From Phorcus lineatus (taxonomy: Eukaryota; Mollusca; Gastropoda; Trochida; Trochidae), in NCBI GenBank assembly GCA_921293015.1, contig OV121088.1, forward strand, positions 4,606,382 to 4,670,381: a stretch of DNA of 64,000 nt, in the 5' to 3' direction. A program made the position numbers and the translations under genes. A model generated the notes under the pieces. That model did no database searches. It saw only the letters and a program-made list of their open reading frames with translations, and was not told the DNA's origin. Within the stretch, counting starts at the first letter, position 1; each line of letters opens with the position of its first letter. This document shows positions 23,040 to 34,376 of this stretch, in pieces.

Positions 23040-23830
23040 AAAAGAGTAAGACAATACGACAATAAGACACTGACAGCAACATTTAAAATGACCAAGATTT
23101 CACAGTTTCATTGTACACAGTTGGCCTATATAGATACACTGAACTTTACTGGTGTAGATAAACACTGTGATAAGTCTTTATGCTGAGAGAAATATAATGA
23201 TATCGTTCACGGAAAAATCTCAAATAAATGTAAAAAGTTACATACGATACTTATCTGATGGTAATAACCCCAGGTGAATATTGACAGGAAAAACACTCTA
23301 ATAACGTCAATAGAAAGAATTTGCACCTTTACATCCTTCATATGTGGAAAGACTTTTCTGTCGAATTGTGAACAAAGGAAATGATAAAAAATTTTACTCA
23401 TAGAGCTGAAAGTCCCAGTTTCGCTTGAAACTAGCACATGATATTGCAAGTGAAATATAGATAAACAATGGATGAAAATTGTTACAACCTATTCCTCTTA
23501 TCAAGTTTTGTTACCTATGTTATTTATCAATATTTCACTTACGATAATGAGTTTCTCTGTTTAAAGCAGGTATGGCGAGCATGTGACCCTTACAACAATC
23601 TAAGTTATTTGATATCTTCTAACTCGTTGGCTGTAGAAAATTTAAAAGCTCTGTTCATTTACTTATTCTCAGGTCAATCGGGATAAGAGCTTCAATAAAC
23701 AGGAAAAATTAGGAGCATGCGATTTATAAAGTATTATTTCCTGGGTGATGATTTCAGAATATAAATGATTAGAATGCGGTAAAGGCACATATCTATTTCA
23801 ATTAAAATGGAATAGTCGGGAAATACTTGT
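23040..23830. repeat. Three-copy module, copy c
   Basis: Aligns with 6,300-7,060 through gataagtctttatgctgaga, acgtcaatagaaagaatttg and tcaatcgggataagagcttc. Non-coding. Confidence 0.75.
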
Positions 23831-23839
23831 TCTTTAGTA

Positions 23840-24560
23840 ACTATAACAAGCAAAGGGAGATAACCAAAACAGCTCTTCACTCTAGAAGACGCCCCAAGCA
23901 AGAAACTGGGTAAGAAGTTGTTTACATTTTGAATGTTTTAATGATCATTTCTTAATGATATTAACAGTTAATGTCCCTCAATAGACTATTATTTCAGGCG
24001 ATTTTTATATTTGATATGACATCTGGTTCATTCTGTTCTGTACTCCATATACCTGTACCCTTACCCACTCCCAGTCTTGGCGGACTCGCTTAGCTGTTCA
24101 TCTGTCGTAATGGTTGAGATAACAGAGATTAGTTTATCATGCTGAATATAAAGGACATTGGCTACAGCTAATAAACTAGCACCTTTTCTCAATTATCAGA
24201 CTAAAAATCCGATGAATAATGAACCATGTTCATTGTATCTCGTCACAATAAATCTTTTCTATCGTAGAAGGCTGTTTATGGCGGGAGTTAAGACACTGTA
24301 TTTTTTTAAGCAACTGGGTTTTCTTTGACATACTTTTGTTATCAGTAAACACAAAACTTTATTAACCTATGTTAGAATCGGCTCTAGTAGATATCATATG
24401 ACTGTATTTGTATAATGTACACAATAACTGTGTTATTGAATCTCGTTTGACTTCATTTCCGTTAACGATATATTGATGTGATCATCCATTTTTAAACGTT
24501 CAAGCCCAGAAACATTAACATTTCCTGCAAAATAGCACTGTGTCTCTGAAAGCCGAATCT
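23840..24560. other. Segmental duplication, block 2, copy 2
   Basis: Aligns with 7,801-8,524. It keeps the gggagataaccaaaacagct and cactcccagtcttggcgga words. It is not coding. Confidence 0.75.
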
Positions 24561-24959
24561 GTTTTTTACATATTCATATCAAGTTGGCTTCTTGACTTAA
24601 TATTGAAAGAAAGCCTCAAAGAATTTGAAACTAGGGGTAACTCTAGACATGCGTTTGAGGAGAATATCATGTTCTGCCTCTGGGGATGTAAATATGCAGC
24701 CAGGAAGTCTACTTGTAATTGTACTGATAACATTCTTTTCTTGAACTCGGGGTTACAGCTTAGCGGTATCCCCAGGTGACGATGGGGTTGTTTGAATGAT
24801 AGCCAACATTAATAATTGTATTACATTATCTGTTAGGGTTACACACACGCCACTAATATACTATCATTTTAGTGGTTGTTTTGAGATCTGAAATGAATCT
24901 TTTAGCTCATAAAATTCTAATCTGTCAACTACACCCTATGCTGAGGCAACATTCTGTAT

Positions 24960-26530
24960 GACTGATAATTCTTTGGATCGATCAAAATTTGTCGATACTA
25001 GATCTCGTTACCGGAAATGTAAACTGAAATCCAAACAATTTCTAATAAACAAGGCCAAATCATTAGTTGACTTAAGTTGACATAACCATAGTAAATGTTG
25101 GAAAAAGATTAGGCCATACAACAAAAAGAATCAAGTCGTTGGGAATTGTGATTTTGAAAATCATTTTCGTGATCTTGCCGCGCCGTGTTGCGTCCCTCCT
25201 TTAAGTCCCGAGTGTGAAGTAGAAGTTGAAAATGTTGATATTGACGGTATCACAAATTATGTCCAGGAATTAGATAAGGCAATTTCAATTAAAGAAGTCC
25301 AATATCATATTGACATCTGAATCTGCGGGATTCGACTCTCTTATAAATGAATTTGTTTAAGTTTAGGGGGGCGGGGGGAAGTAACTGTAGTTTCGTTGAT
25401 TTTCGTAAGGCCTTTGATTTAATCAACAGACAAGCATTGTGGTTTAAGTTATTATTGAAGAGCAAGCGGGATTTAGAGCCGGCTACAGTACTGTTGATTG
25501 TTTATGTGTACTGCATAACTTGATTAATATGGTCCCTGCGAGTAGGAATAAGAAATACTGTAGTTTCGTTGATTTTCGTAAAGCCTTTGATTTAATTAAC
25601 AGACAAATATTGTGGTTTAAGTTATTCATTTTGGTTTTTATAAAGGAGTTGAAGTTGAAGTAGCAAATTGTTTTAAGTATTTGGGATTTGGTTTTAGTAG
25701 TTCTGGTCGCTTTTAAGAAAGCATTAAGACTATCAGAACAAGGCACGAAAGCTTTATATCCCTTATATAGAATATTTAATAACAATCCACATTTACCAGT
25801 TAGTTTACAGTATGAACTTTAAGAAACAATTATTAGACCAATATTGTGTTATGGATGTTAAGTTTGGGGGTTCAGAGAAGCACAAGCCATTGAGCGTGTA
25901 GATCTCAATTTATTAAAATCTTTATTGTCTGTTAAAAGAAGTACACCATCATGAAATGTATATTGTGAGATGATGGCCTTAATTTGTACACGTCTAATTA
26001 GAATATTGATAATATTGGATTAAGATAATTTTATGTAAACCAAACAGGCATATAGTGTCAACATATAGGTATCTCTTTGACAATAAAGAAACAAATCACC
26101 AAAATAGAGCCATGGGTAACACTTGTAAAGAAACTACTCTTTAATTATGGATTTGGACATTTTTGGCTAAACCAGTTTTTGAGTAATATATGGTTTCTCA
26201 AGTGAATTTAAGCAAAGAGTTAATGGTATACACTCACAAAAGTGGCATCACCAGCTTAGCAGTTTAAGTGATACTCGTTGCTATCTTAATATATACGACT
26301 GTCTCAAGTTTGAAATATATATATATGATATGACTTAGACTATGAAATTTAGAATTGCTCTTGCAAGGTGTTGAGTTCCCATTCATTAATGATAGAAAAA
26401 GGAAGATGGGCCCAGAGTAGATATTGCTCGACTAACGTAGAGGACGAGTTTCATGTATTACTTATATGTCCTACTTTCAATAATATAAGGAACATTATAC
26501 ATACCTAGTTATAACTACAGACGTACAAGT
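24960..26530 (+). pseudogene. Non-LTR retrotransposon relic, longer but rearranged
   Basis: Frames interrupted by many stops show, in order: a pre-RT stretch (SRYRKCKLKSKQFLINKAKS then NHSKCWKKIRPYNKKNQ), the finger motif (ELDKAISIKEVQYHI), RT palm pieces (EEQAGFRAGYSTVDC-type and FVDFRKAFDLINRQ), the post-RT block (NCFKYLGFGFSSSGRF, IIRPILCYGC*VWGF, ERVDLNLLKSLLSVKRSTP), and a C-terminal zinc-type motif (STNVEDEFHVLLICPTFNNI). The palm piece with FVDFRKAFD occurs twice (25,389-25,453 and 25,562-25,626), so the element is internally rearranged. It belongs to the same family as the fragment at 8,525. Confidence 0.82.
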
Positions 26531-28136
26531 TTGTTTACATTTTAATAATTTCTAAATAGTGACTGTAAAAAACTGAATTTAAGTAATTCAATTAATAGGT
26601 CCAATTATAGTATTTCTTAGGCTTCTTCGTCTGTTGATAATTAACAAGCATAAGATAAGACTGTTCTCCAACGTGCTGCAAACTTTTGTTGTTTGAGAAA
26701 TGTACATTTTACTGATTAGTCTAATACGAATCTGTCTGTCTGTCTTTCTGATTGACAACACACCTAATCAAGTTGTTAAGAGGATAGGAAAACTTTTATT
26801 TAGAAAATAAAGCAAACTCAGTCTCAGTGTTATTTCAGCTTCAAAAAATATTTTAGAGTTTGTGAAAAAAGTCATCTCACAGTCTAATCTTTTGTGGAAA
26901 AAAGCCATAATGTTTGTATAGTTTTCACAAAAAGCAAGACATTATATGGTGTAAACACATTTTTATTTCATTAAATGAAATAAGGATTTGTGAGCAAGCC
27001 TTATGGCTTATTTGAACATCGCTCCTTAAATACAACAAAAAGAGCTGGAAATAAAAACAGAAAATATAACTAATGAATACACCATCTTTGTAATTAAATG
27101 CAAATGTGAAAAAAGATTGTTGGTGATGCTTAATGATTTACTGCAGTTTAAAATCATGAAGTGCTTATGAAAATTGTACACAATATACCTTAAAAGTTCA
27201 GAGAAAAACGGTTACTAATATTTATAAACTGGTGTAGGGTGTTAAGGATATGGTGTTAGTTGAGCTGTTCAGGGGTTCATGGCCGTATAAAACTGTCTCT
27301 ATATCGTATCCTTGTGTATAAAAATACATATTCTCTCTTAAAATGTGGTATTTACGGCAAACAAACATTTATATTACTCATGTATCAGAAAAATATGAAT
27401 TTTAACATCATAAAACAATAATTAAATAGCTATCCCCTCAATTTTATTTCAATCATGAAAGAAACAAACCCGTCACTACACATGTAAGCTTTTACTTACT
27501 GTCTATTTTGTGAAGCTGTTCTTGTACAGGCTTGTGAGAAACCTTTTATCTGGTAACTTTGAACATTAATGCCAACCTTACATTAATAGCTAAACCAATT
27601 TGAAATTGTCAAAACTTTTTAAAACAGTCATGCATAGGAGCATATTGTTATTTCAAAACTTGTCGCAACACACCAGCACTTTTATAATGCAGTGTCCCGG
27701 ATAAATTTTGTTCCTATTGTCGACATTGGACATCCACTTCCCATCTTCAGTGGACACATAATCGTTTTAGTATATTTGTTGAGTGGAGATTTAAAGCTGA
27801 TATAGCATATTCCATAATTCTGTTGACTTTGACTTTAAAAAGCTGCCATGCTTGATCCTATGGAGCAACATCAGATGCGGAGCCGAGTGTTTTCTGGATT
27901 ATTTTAGAGGTTATTGACCTGATGGGTTTTCTATCCTTCATAGTTTCTGATATAGATGATACGTTTTAATGGTTATGCTAAAGCTCTATGTATATGTCAC
28001 TTCAGAGTCATGTTTTGAGGTCCTCAAATAAAACGAAGACAGGATGTGTTTTTACGTCTCAATATCAATGAACTTCACAATTAAAACATATGATGTATGA
28101 TGTCTTAAATGCTATGTATTCTCTGTTTTGCTTTAG
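26531..28136. other. Upstream region of gene B
   Basis: AT-rich, with no gene or element recognised. It does not contain the module found upstream of gene A. The sequence up to the acceptor at 28,136 must contain or lead to a 5' non-coding exon if transcription follows the splice signal. Confidence 0.5.
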
Positions 28137-29283
28137 GTAATTGCCTCTACAATGTCTGAACCACCAGAGCACATGGACGTCACATCCCTCAAAAATGAGT
28201 TTTTAGAATGTCCTGTTTGTTTTGAATACTTCAATCACACAATCCGACGTCCCCGTCTACTTAAGAACTGCCTTCATGCCTTATGTACAGAGTGCTTAGA
28301 TAAGCTCCTGCAGAAGCAAGGAAGACGTCAGCTCACTTGCCCAGTCTGCAAACACGTTGAAAAGGTTGAACGGAACGCCACTTCACTACCTATAGATCCC
28401 TTGAGAAGTAAGCTGGTGGATTTCTTGCACTTGAAGCAACAGAGAAAGGTTAAATGCACAAACTGTCCTGATGAAAACGATGCTGATGGGAGATGCAACG
28501 AATGTCATTCGTATCTCTGCAAAGAATGCATAAATGCCCACAAGCGCAACCATTTGAGCAGAGATCACAATATTAGTTCCATTGAAGATGCTCTCAAGGT
28601 ACCAATAAGGGAGTTTTCACAAGGTCATTTTTGTCCAAAGCATCCAAGGCAACACATTGAATTCTACTGCAGTACAGATGAGGAACTCTGTTGTGTTTCT
28701 TGTACAGTTATTGATCACATGGGTCATGAATTTGAGAAGATTCAAGATGCAGCTGATAAAAGAAAATCATCTCTACTTCAATCCTTAAAAGTCGTCAACA
28801 AGAAAAAGTCTAGTCTGCAAGAACTTCAAAAGTCAACGAAAGCAAAGAGAAATGCTGTAAAGAAGATGAAGAAGGAATCTGAAAGGAACATTAACAAGAT
28901 GATTGATGACATGAAGCTGCAGCTGGATCAACGAAGGAATCAACTTTTGTCTGAACTGCAGCAAGAAAGTTCAGCAATGCTTTCAGCTATTGATAAAACA
29001 TCAGTAGCCTATGATACCACCCTTGCCATCATCGAGTCCACAGACACCTACTTCACCCAGACCAAGGAGAAAGCTGATGACGTCGATATGTTGCAGATGT
29101 ATCCTGCCATCAAGAGAAGTGTGGATGCTCTGCAAAGTCAACCTGTTACTGCTGATGTGAGAATCAAAGAAAACAGGCTCAAGTTCTTGCCAACACAGAA
29201 AATAACATTTGATGGTCTTATATCAAAACTTGGACCTTTCGAAGGTCAGGGTTCATCACCACAAGCAGTTCAAGGCATTCCAG
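28137..29283 (+). CDS. Gene B exon 1: TRIM-type RING, B-box 1, B-box 2, coiled coil
   Basis: Acceptor ttttgctttag, then start ATG at 28,152. Residues 1-377 form the N-terminal core of a tripartite-motif E3 ubiquitin ligase. The RING finger C3HC4 ligands are C20, C23, C40, H42, C45, C48, C63 and C66. B-box 1 uses C102, C105, C115, C118, C123, C126, H130 and H139. B-box 2 uses C161, H164, C173, C181, C184, H189 and H192. A charged coiled coil spans about residues 200-310. All expected zinc ligands are present, so the ligase core looks functional. The donor CCAG/GTAAGC lies at 29,283, phase 1. The open frame runs on into the intron to a stop at 29,312, so an intron-retaining short TRIM of 386 residues is also possible. 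Joined to exons 2 and 3 it gives a 575-residue TRIM-macro protein. No gene symbol is assigned. Confidence 0.93.
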
Positions 29284-30040
29284 GTAAGCGAAAATACGGT
29301 TCTCAAACATAATATAATAAGTTTGTATCTTTCCATGTTGTCATTTATATATTCAAGGCATAATATTTTGAAATGATTTAAAATTTGCCAATGTCAATTT
29401 CATAGCCCCTGCTTTACAGTAAAAGAGTGGGCATGTAACATTTATTTTGTCTGCCCGTCCTTCTGTTTAAACTATACTAGATGGCTTCACCTAACTTGTT
29501 ACACATGTCCATAATGATTCCTAGATGTGCATTTTGAACACTGAACATTCTGAAACCTTACTATACCCATTCTGAATGTGTATATCCTTACATCTTTGTG
29601 AAAACAGCCTTTAAAGAGGTTCATATCTATCACAATCGTAAAAAATCCTTACATACGAAAAGCTGGTTACAAAATATAGCGTTCAAAAACGTGAGACCCA
29701 ACACTCGTTACTCTGATCATCAAATCATCTCAGAAGACGCCCTTTGATATATAAATCTTTTTAAACGAATAAGTCTAAAGCAATAACTTATAAAATGGCT
29801 GTTGACACCGCCATGATAGTTAATCATATTGCTTTCCAAACAACTTATTACAAACGGATTAGTAGGGTCAGTAGTCATCAGTCGAAATGCTTTTGATATC
29901 ATTGATAAAACAATCGTGTTTGTTTTACATTTATAGGGAGGGGACACAAATTACATTTAGCGGCTTGTTTTCAAAGGTGACAATTCTAACTCAATGTGTC
30001 AATAAAGTAACAGTTTACTCACTGCCATTTTATATATAAA

Positions 30041-31614
30041 ATGTTATTACATTCTAATCGATACAGCATTAGCAAAATGAGTCTCGTAGCGTGGCTGAAG
30101 AAGAGCGTTGATGAACCTAAGATACTTCTTCCAAGTCCAACTAAGGCCCCTTTGCTTAATATGACTTCAGGATCAGTAGCAGCAGCAAATAAGGAAGTTC
30201 TAAAAGCTGTAAGCACACCAACGAAACGAAAACGTGAGACCAGTTTTAACTTCTATGATGAAGAGACTTCAGCTAAAATTGCCAGATATGCATTAGATAA
30301 TGGTAAAGCTAGTTACAGTAGGAAGTTTTTCAAGGAGCTAGAGAGACCAGTGAGTGAGTCTACCGTCCGAGCTATCAGAGACAGACAGAAGAGACGCTTA
30401 CTAAAAGCTAGGAAATGCCACTCTACTGAAGCACATCAACCAGATAGATTCGTCTTTGCAACGAGGAAGACCCCTTCTACTCGGCGACTTTGATGAGAAG
30501 ATCCAGTCCTATGTTTGAACCTTACGTGACGCCGGAGCTGTAGTGAACACCACAATCGTGATTGCTGGAGCTAAGGGGATAATCAACAGTGAAAATCCTG
30601 CATTACTGGACATCTCTTTGACGAAGAACTTGGCTTTTTCTCTCCTTGAAAGAATGGGATTTTCGTATCGCAAGGCAACCACGAGTGCAAGGACTCTCCC
30701 TGACAATTTTGACGAAATCAGAGCGAATTTCTGGAGCGGATTAATACGAATGTGCGTGAGAATGACATTCAGGATGAACTCATTGTGAACTTTTACCAGA
30801 CTAGCCTTAAATACGTACCATGTGGTCAGTGGACAATGACTAAGTAAGGTTCAAAACGTGTCGCGATTGGTGGACTCAATGATAAGAGGATGATCACGGG
30901 TCTAGTGGCGTCGACTTTGAGTGGTGATCTACTACCACTACAACTCATCTATGACGGGAAAACTGAGCGCAGTCATCCCCAGGGTGTTAAGTTTCCGGCA
31001 GACTGGCATATCACCCATTCGGATAACCTCTGGTCAACTGCTGAAACTATGGATGCCTATGCTGACAACATCTTAGTTCCCTATCTGAATATAGTCAAGA
31101 AAGGCTTGAAACTACCAAAACAACAGAAATCGCTCGTGATTTTGGATATGTTTAAGTGCCACCAAAATAAAGACTTTCTATCCAAACTGAAGAAAAATCA
31201 CATTAATGTGGTATTCGTCCCTCCAAGCTGCACTGATGCTCTTCAGCCACAAGACGTGTGTGTGTGAACAAACCATTGAAAGACAGTCTGAGGACACATT
31301 TCACCAACTGGTACTCAGAGCAGGTGAAGGACATGATGAAAGATGGTGAAGCAGTGAATGTGAATGTGGATATGACAGCGTCAACCATGAAACCTCTCCA
31401 TGCTCAGTGGGTCATTTCCACTTTCACTGAACTTAAGTCAAGCGTAGAGATGCTTAAGTCTGAAGTGAAATCACGCGTAGAGATGCTTAAGTCTGAACTG
31501 AAGTCACGCGTAGAGATGCTTAAGTCTGAACTGAAGTCATGCGTAGAGATGCTAAAGTCTGCATTCATCACACCTGGAATCACCGAAGTTGTCTGTTCAG
31601 CCCGCCGTGAATGA
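30041..31614 (+). pseudogene. Pogo-like (Tc1/mariner superfamily) DDE transposase, broken
   Basis: The N-terminal part (30,041-30,493) has a basic KRKRETSF stretch and a helix-turn-helix-like region (DEETSAKIARYALDNGKASY). The middle reads VNTTIVIAGAKGIINSENP and LLERMGFSYRKATTSART. The DDE core reads ITGLVASTLSGDLLPLQLIY, LVILDMFKCHQ and PPSCTDALQPQDV. Frames change near 30,490, 30,740 and 31,260 (slippage in a GTGTGTG run), and a TAA stands at about 30,845. The expected first catalytic Asp (usual context NWDQT) is Tyr at 30,794-30,796 (NFYQT). The second (LDMF) and third (QPQD) are kept. It is therefore inactive. No inverted terminal repeats were found. Confidence 0.88.
31434..31560 (+). 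repeat. 33-bp in-frame tandem repeat at transposase C-terminus
   Basis: Almost four units of 33 bp (gtagagatgcttaagtctga start) encode an 11-residue VEMLKSELKSR repeat. The frame stays open across it. The flanking text (WVISTFTELKS and AFITPGITEVV) fits the normal C-terminus, so this is an expansion of one ancestral unit. Confidence 0.9.
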
Positions 31615-32624
31615 CACAGTACTGTATGTGTGTAGCGTGCTTTTAATTGGCACATTATCAGATCTTTCGTCAACAAATTGACATGTTTTTTACAAAATAT
31701 CTACTCAGAGCAAGCTTACTTGTGATTGGTTACATGTAGTGCTTTTTATTACGATTTTTTGCTGACTTGCACAGATAAAATATTTCAGTTGACATGTGAA
31801 AGTGAAATAAAGTGTATCAAACAAAGGATTATCTAGTTTTTATTCATTTGTTTGAATACAGCATTCTGTTTTGTCTCTGTTGAACATGAACTAAGAACGG
31901 ATGCATAGCGCTGTGACATGTGTTAAGCTCCGTTAATTATGTTGCGAATAAGCATTCATTTAGAAATAAAGTAGCTGGTAGAACTAAATTTGTATACAAT
32001 GAGGAGTGTCAATCACTCTGCCTACACATAAAATAAACTTATCAACGTACATATTTACAACTATTAATAAACAAAAAACTTATTTTGAGCTCTATTATTA
32101 GCAGTTGTAAGTGAATAGCACGTGAATCTGCGCATGCGCCATTCTTGAAAATAACTCCATGGGTCATACAGTGAGTGGTGAAGATATTTGTAATGAAATT
32201 CATCTGAAAATTTTGGTGGTATGGAAAATTTCGTGGTTCAACCTCTACCCACGAAAAATTACCAAGCACGAAAATTTCTCGGTATACGCTATACAATTAT
32301 TAAGATCCAGTGATGTCACTATTATTTTTGCGGGATGCTATTTTTTCGTGATTTCCCTGAAGCCTGATTAAAACAGTTCCCTATGCAGTAAATGTCTCTC
32401 TACATCGGGCAAAATCTTGCTAATGCCATCTACCCCAGTTATATTCAATCACCAGTTATGCATGTTTTTTGGGTAAATCTTTCGTAACTGAAGAAAAAGA
32501 AAAAAAGAAGAAAAATGAGCCACTCACAACCCGTAAGCCCCTTTTCGTGTTATCAGTCAAAGCCGCATAATAATAATTAGATATCAGTTAAAAACGGATA
32601 GCACATTACCACTGTTATCTATCA

Positions 32625-32760
32625 CCCGCCACTTGACTCATTACCTTATCCTGGTGTGGTCTTTTGCGTGCTTCAGAGACCCCGAGACCTATGCCAAGCT
32701 GAACGGGTAGATGCCAGACCAACCAGACCAACCACCATAAAGCATTGAGCCAAGTGGTGG
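32625..32760. mobile_element. SINE-derived fold-back element
   Basis: The left end (cccgccacttgactcattac) is a SINE head followed by the cttcagagaccccgagacct core. The right end, read in reverse complement (ccaccacttggctcaatgct), is the head of the same SINE family. The two heads face each other about 100 bp apart. This could have formed from two oppositely oriented copies with internal deletion, or by fold-back during reverse transcription. Confidence 0.65.
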
Positions 32761-32878
32761 CATATCACCAATGAGAAATCATATGAGAATTGTTACTTTT
32801 TACCGAATTTTGAAAGGGTGGCAGCAAGATTTGAAATTGGATTTGGTGATCCTGAACTATTACAATTTAAACTTTTAG

Positions 32879-33259
32879 TTGCACCGAGGACGATGACATT
32901 CACTCAACAGGCTGTCTATACTGTTGCCCAAGGAAGGACACTGAATGTGAAGATTTACAAAGGGAATATGTCAACGCTCACAACAGATGTTATCGTCAGA
33001 GAGGTCAAACAAGATTCTTCCCCGTTGAATGCAGTCTCCAGGTCTGTTGCTGATGCTGCTGGGAAGCAATTTTCGAATCAGCTGCAGAGAAGTGTAAGAG
33101 GTCGGGGGTCTTCAACAGTTGTTATCACTGATGCTGGTAATCTTCCCTGCAAGAAAGTCTTCAACATTGTTCTACCATATGGCAGAGAATGCGTCATCTG
33201 GTGTCTCTGTGAAGCTTCCAACAAAAAGTTCACTTCGATTGCATTCCCATGCATATATT
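32879..33259 (+). CDS. Gene B exon 2: N-terminal part of macro-like domain
   Basis: The acceptor is aatttaaacttttag and the donor ATATT/GTAAGT. It is phase 1 at both ends and 381 nt long. It supplies residues 378-504 of the joined protein. Macro-type text includes VKIYKGNMSTLTTDVIV, SRSVADAAGKQF, VVITDAGNLPCKKVFNIVLP and CLCEASNKKFTSIAFP, in the order of the family's strands and helices. The NAAN and GGGV residues of nucleotide-binding loop 1 are replaced by REVKQDSSPLNAV. Comparable text occurs in PARP9/PARP14 and macroH2A-type domains. The family call rests on these motifs and their order. Confidence 0.88.
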
Positions 33260-34376
33260 GTAAGTATCAATGACTTTATATTATGACATATTATTTGACC
33301 CTTAACTAGATGGAAACTATAACCAGCTGCTTCTTAATATTATTTCTTCAATGATAGGGAAATAACATTTAAATTCTTATCATTAATTTGACTTCAATTT
33401 GACATTTCATCCTCATCATTAGCAGAATATAAATAAATAGCTCAATGACGAACTAAATAAATTTATGCAGATCATCCTAACTGGCACATTAAAGCTAAAG
33501 CGAGTGACATATCACAATCTAGAAATTATAATTACACGTTTCTTCTTTTTCTCTACTTCCACTTTCATGTTTCGTTGTAAATATATAGTGAGTATCTACT
33601 TACAAGCTTAACATTAATGTTCTTATGGTGAATAATTCAAATCATCACTACAACCTAGAGAATCTATAGAATATTTCTTTGAGAATGTTCTTTTGAGAAA
33701 TGGAAATGTATATAGAGTGTTGATAACCTGTATTTTATGTCTACTAATAAAAAATAACGTTCATACTACAATTGTACGGTAGCAGGTTTAATGATAAAAT
33801 GCGGTACAACATCGGCAATTATATAATTAGATGTCATATCCATATAAGTTTATTTTATCTCACTTGGAAATTTGTATATTCAATTTTAGTTTGCTCAAGG
33901 TAATATTTTGCAACAACCAAGTATCTAATTGCATGCAATTTATTGCCGTTTAGTAAAATTAAGGAAAAACCGTAACTCACCCCTTTGCCTTTGGAAGATC
34001 TGATTGTAGCAATGCATTATGATCATCTATGTATTGTAAAGCCACAATTTGCTTTATAACTATATACATTTAGACGATCTTCTTATAAACTGGATGACTT
34101 CAAAGCATTTAGTTGATATGATACAACTCACGGATTTGGTGATACTATATCAATTCAATCTCTAACCCGCTTTGTAGGTTATGGATACATGACCAAGGGG
34201 CATTATGAACAGGGAGGGGTGTTTGCTTACGGGGTTTACCCGTGGGCGGAAAGCTCTTATGCTTTTTCCAAGAAGGAAAAGAAAGCTTTTTCATGCCTTT
34301 CCTCGAGCATAAGTGTGAATATTCAAGTAGACTGTTCGAGGGCTTCACTAATAGATAAAATCAATCTTTTTTTCAG
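33260..34376. other. Gene B intron 2
   Basis: GT-AG, phase 1 intron, AT-rich except for a G/C-richer open stretch at 34,178-34,376 (separate entry) that abuts exon 3. Confidence 0.75.
34178..34376 (+). other. Open, G/C-richer stretch before exon 3; possible cassette exon
   Basis: It follows an acceptor-like ctctaacccgctttgtag. In the frame continued from exon 2 it reads YGYMTKGHYEQGGVFAYGVY then PWAESSYAFSKKEKKAFS, staying open for about 65 codons. GGVFAYGVYP faintly recalls the GxGVFGYP loop missing from the macro domain. It is not in frame with exon 3 if simply read through, and I see no strong donor. Gene A has no counterpart. It could be chance. Confidence 0.3.

Larger units (their letters stand above)
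29284..32878. other. Gene B intron 1
   Basis: GT-AG, phase 1 intron of about 3.6 kb. It is much longer than in gene A (about 1 kb) mainly because it contains the pogo-like relic (30,041-31,614) and a SINE-derived fold-back (32,625-32,760). The rest is AT-rich non-coding sequence. Confidence 0.8.

Noticed and set aside
31404-31676. Minus-strand open frame with SISTRDFSSDL repeats
   Set aside because: It is the antisense reading of the 33-bp tandem repeat in the transposase relic.
32042-32372. Possible second pogo-type element end near 32,300-32,370 (tttttcgtgatttccctgaa)
   Set aside because: It looks like a terminal repeat of a DNA transposon, but I found no matching inverse copy around the transposase relic.
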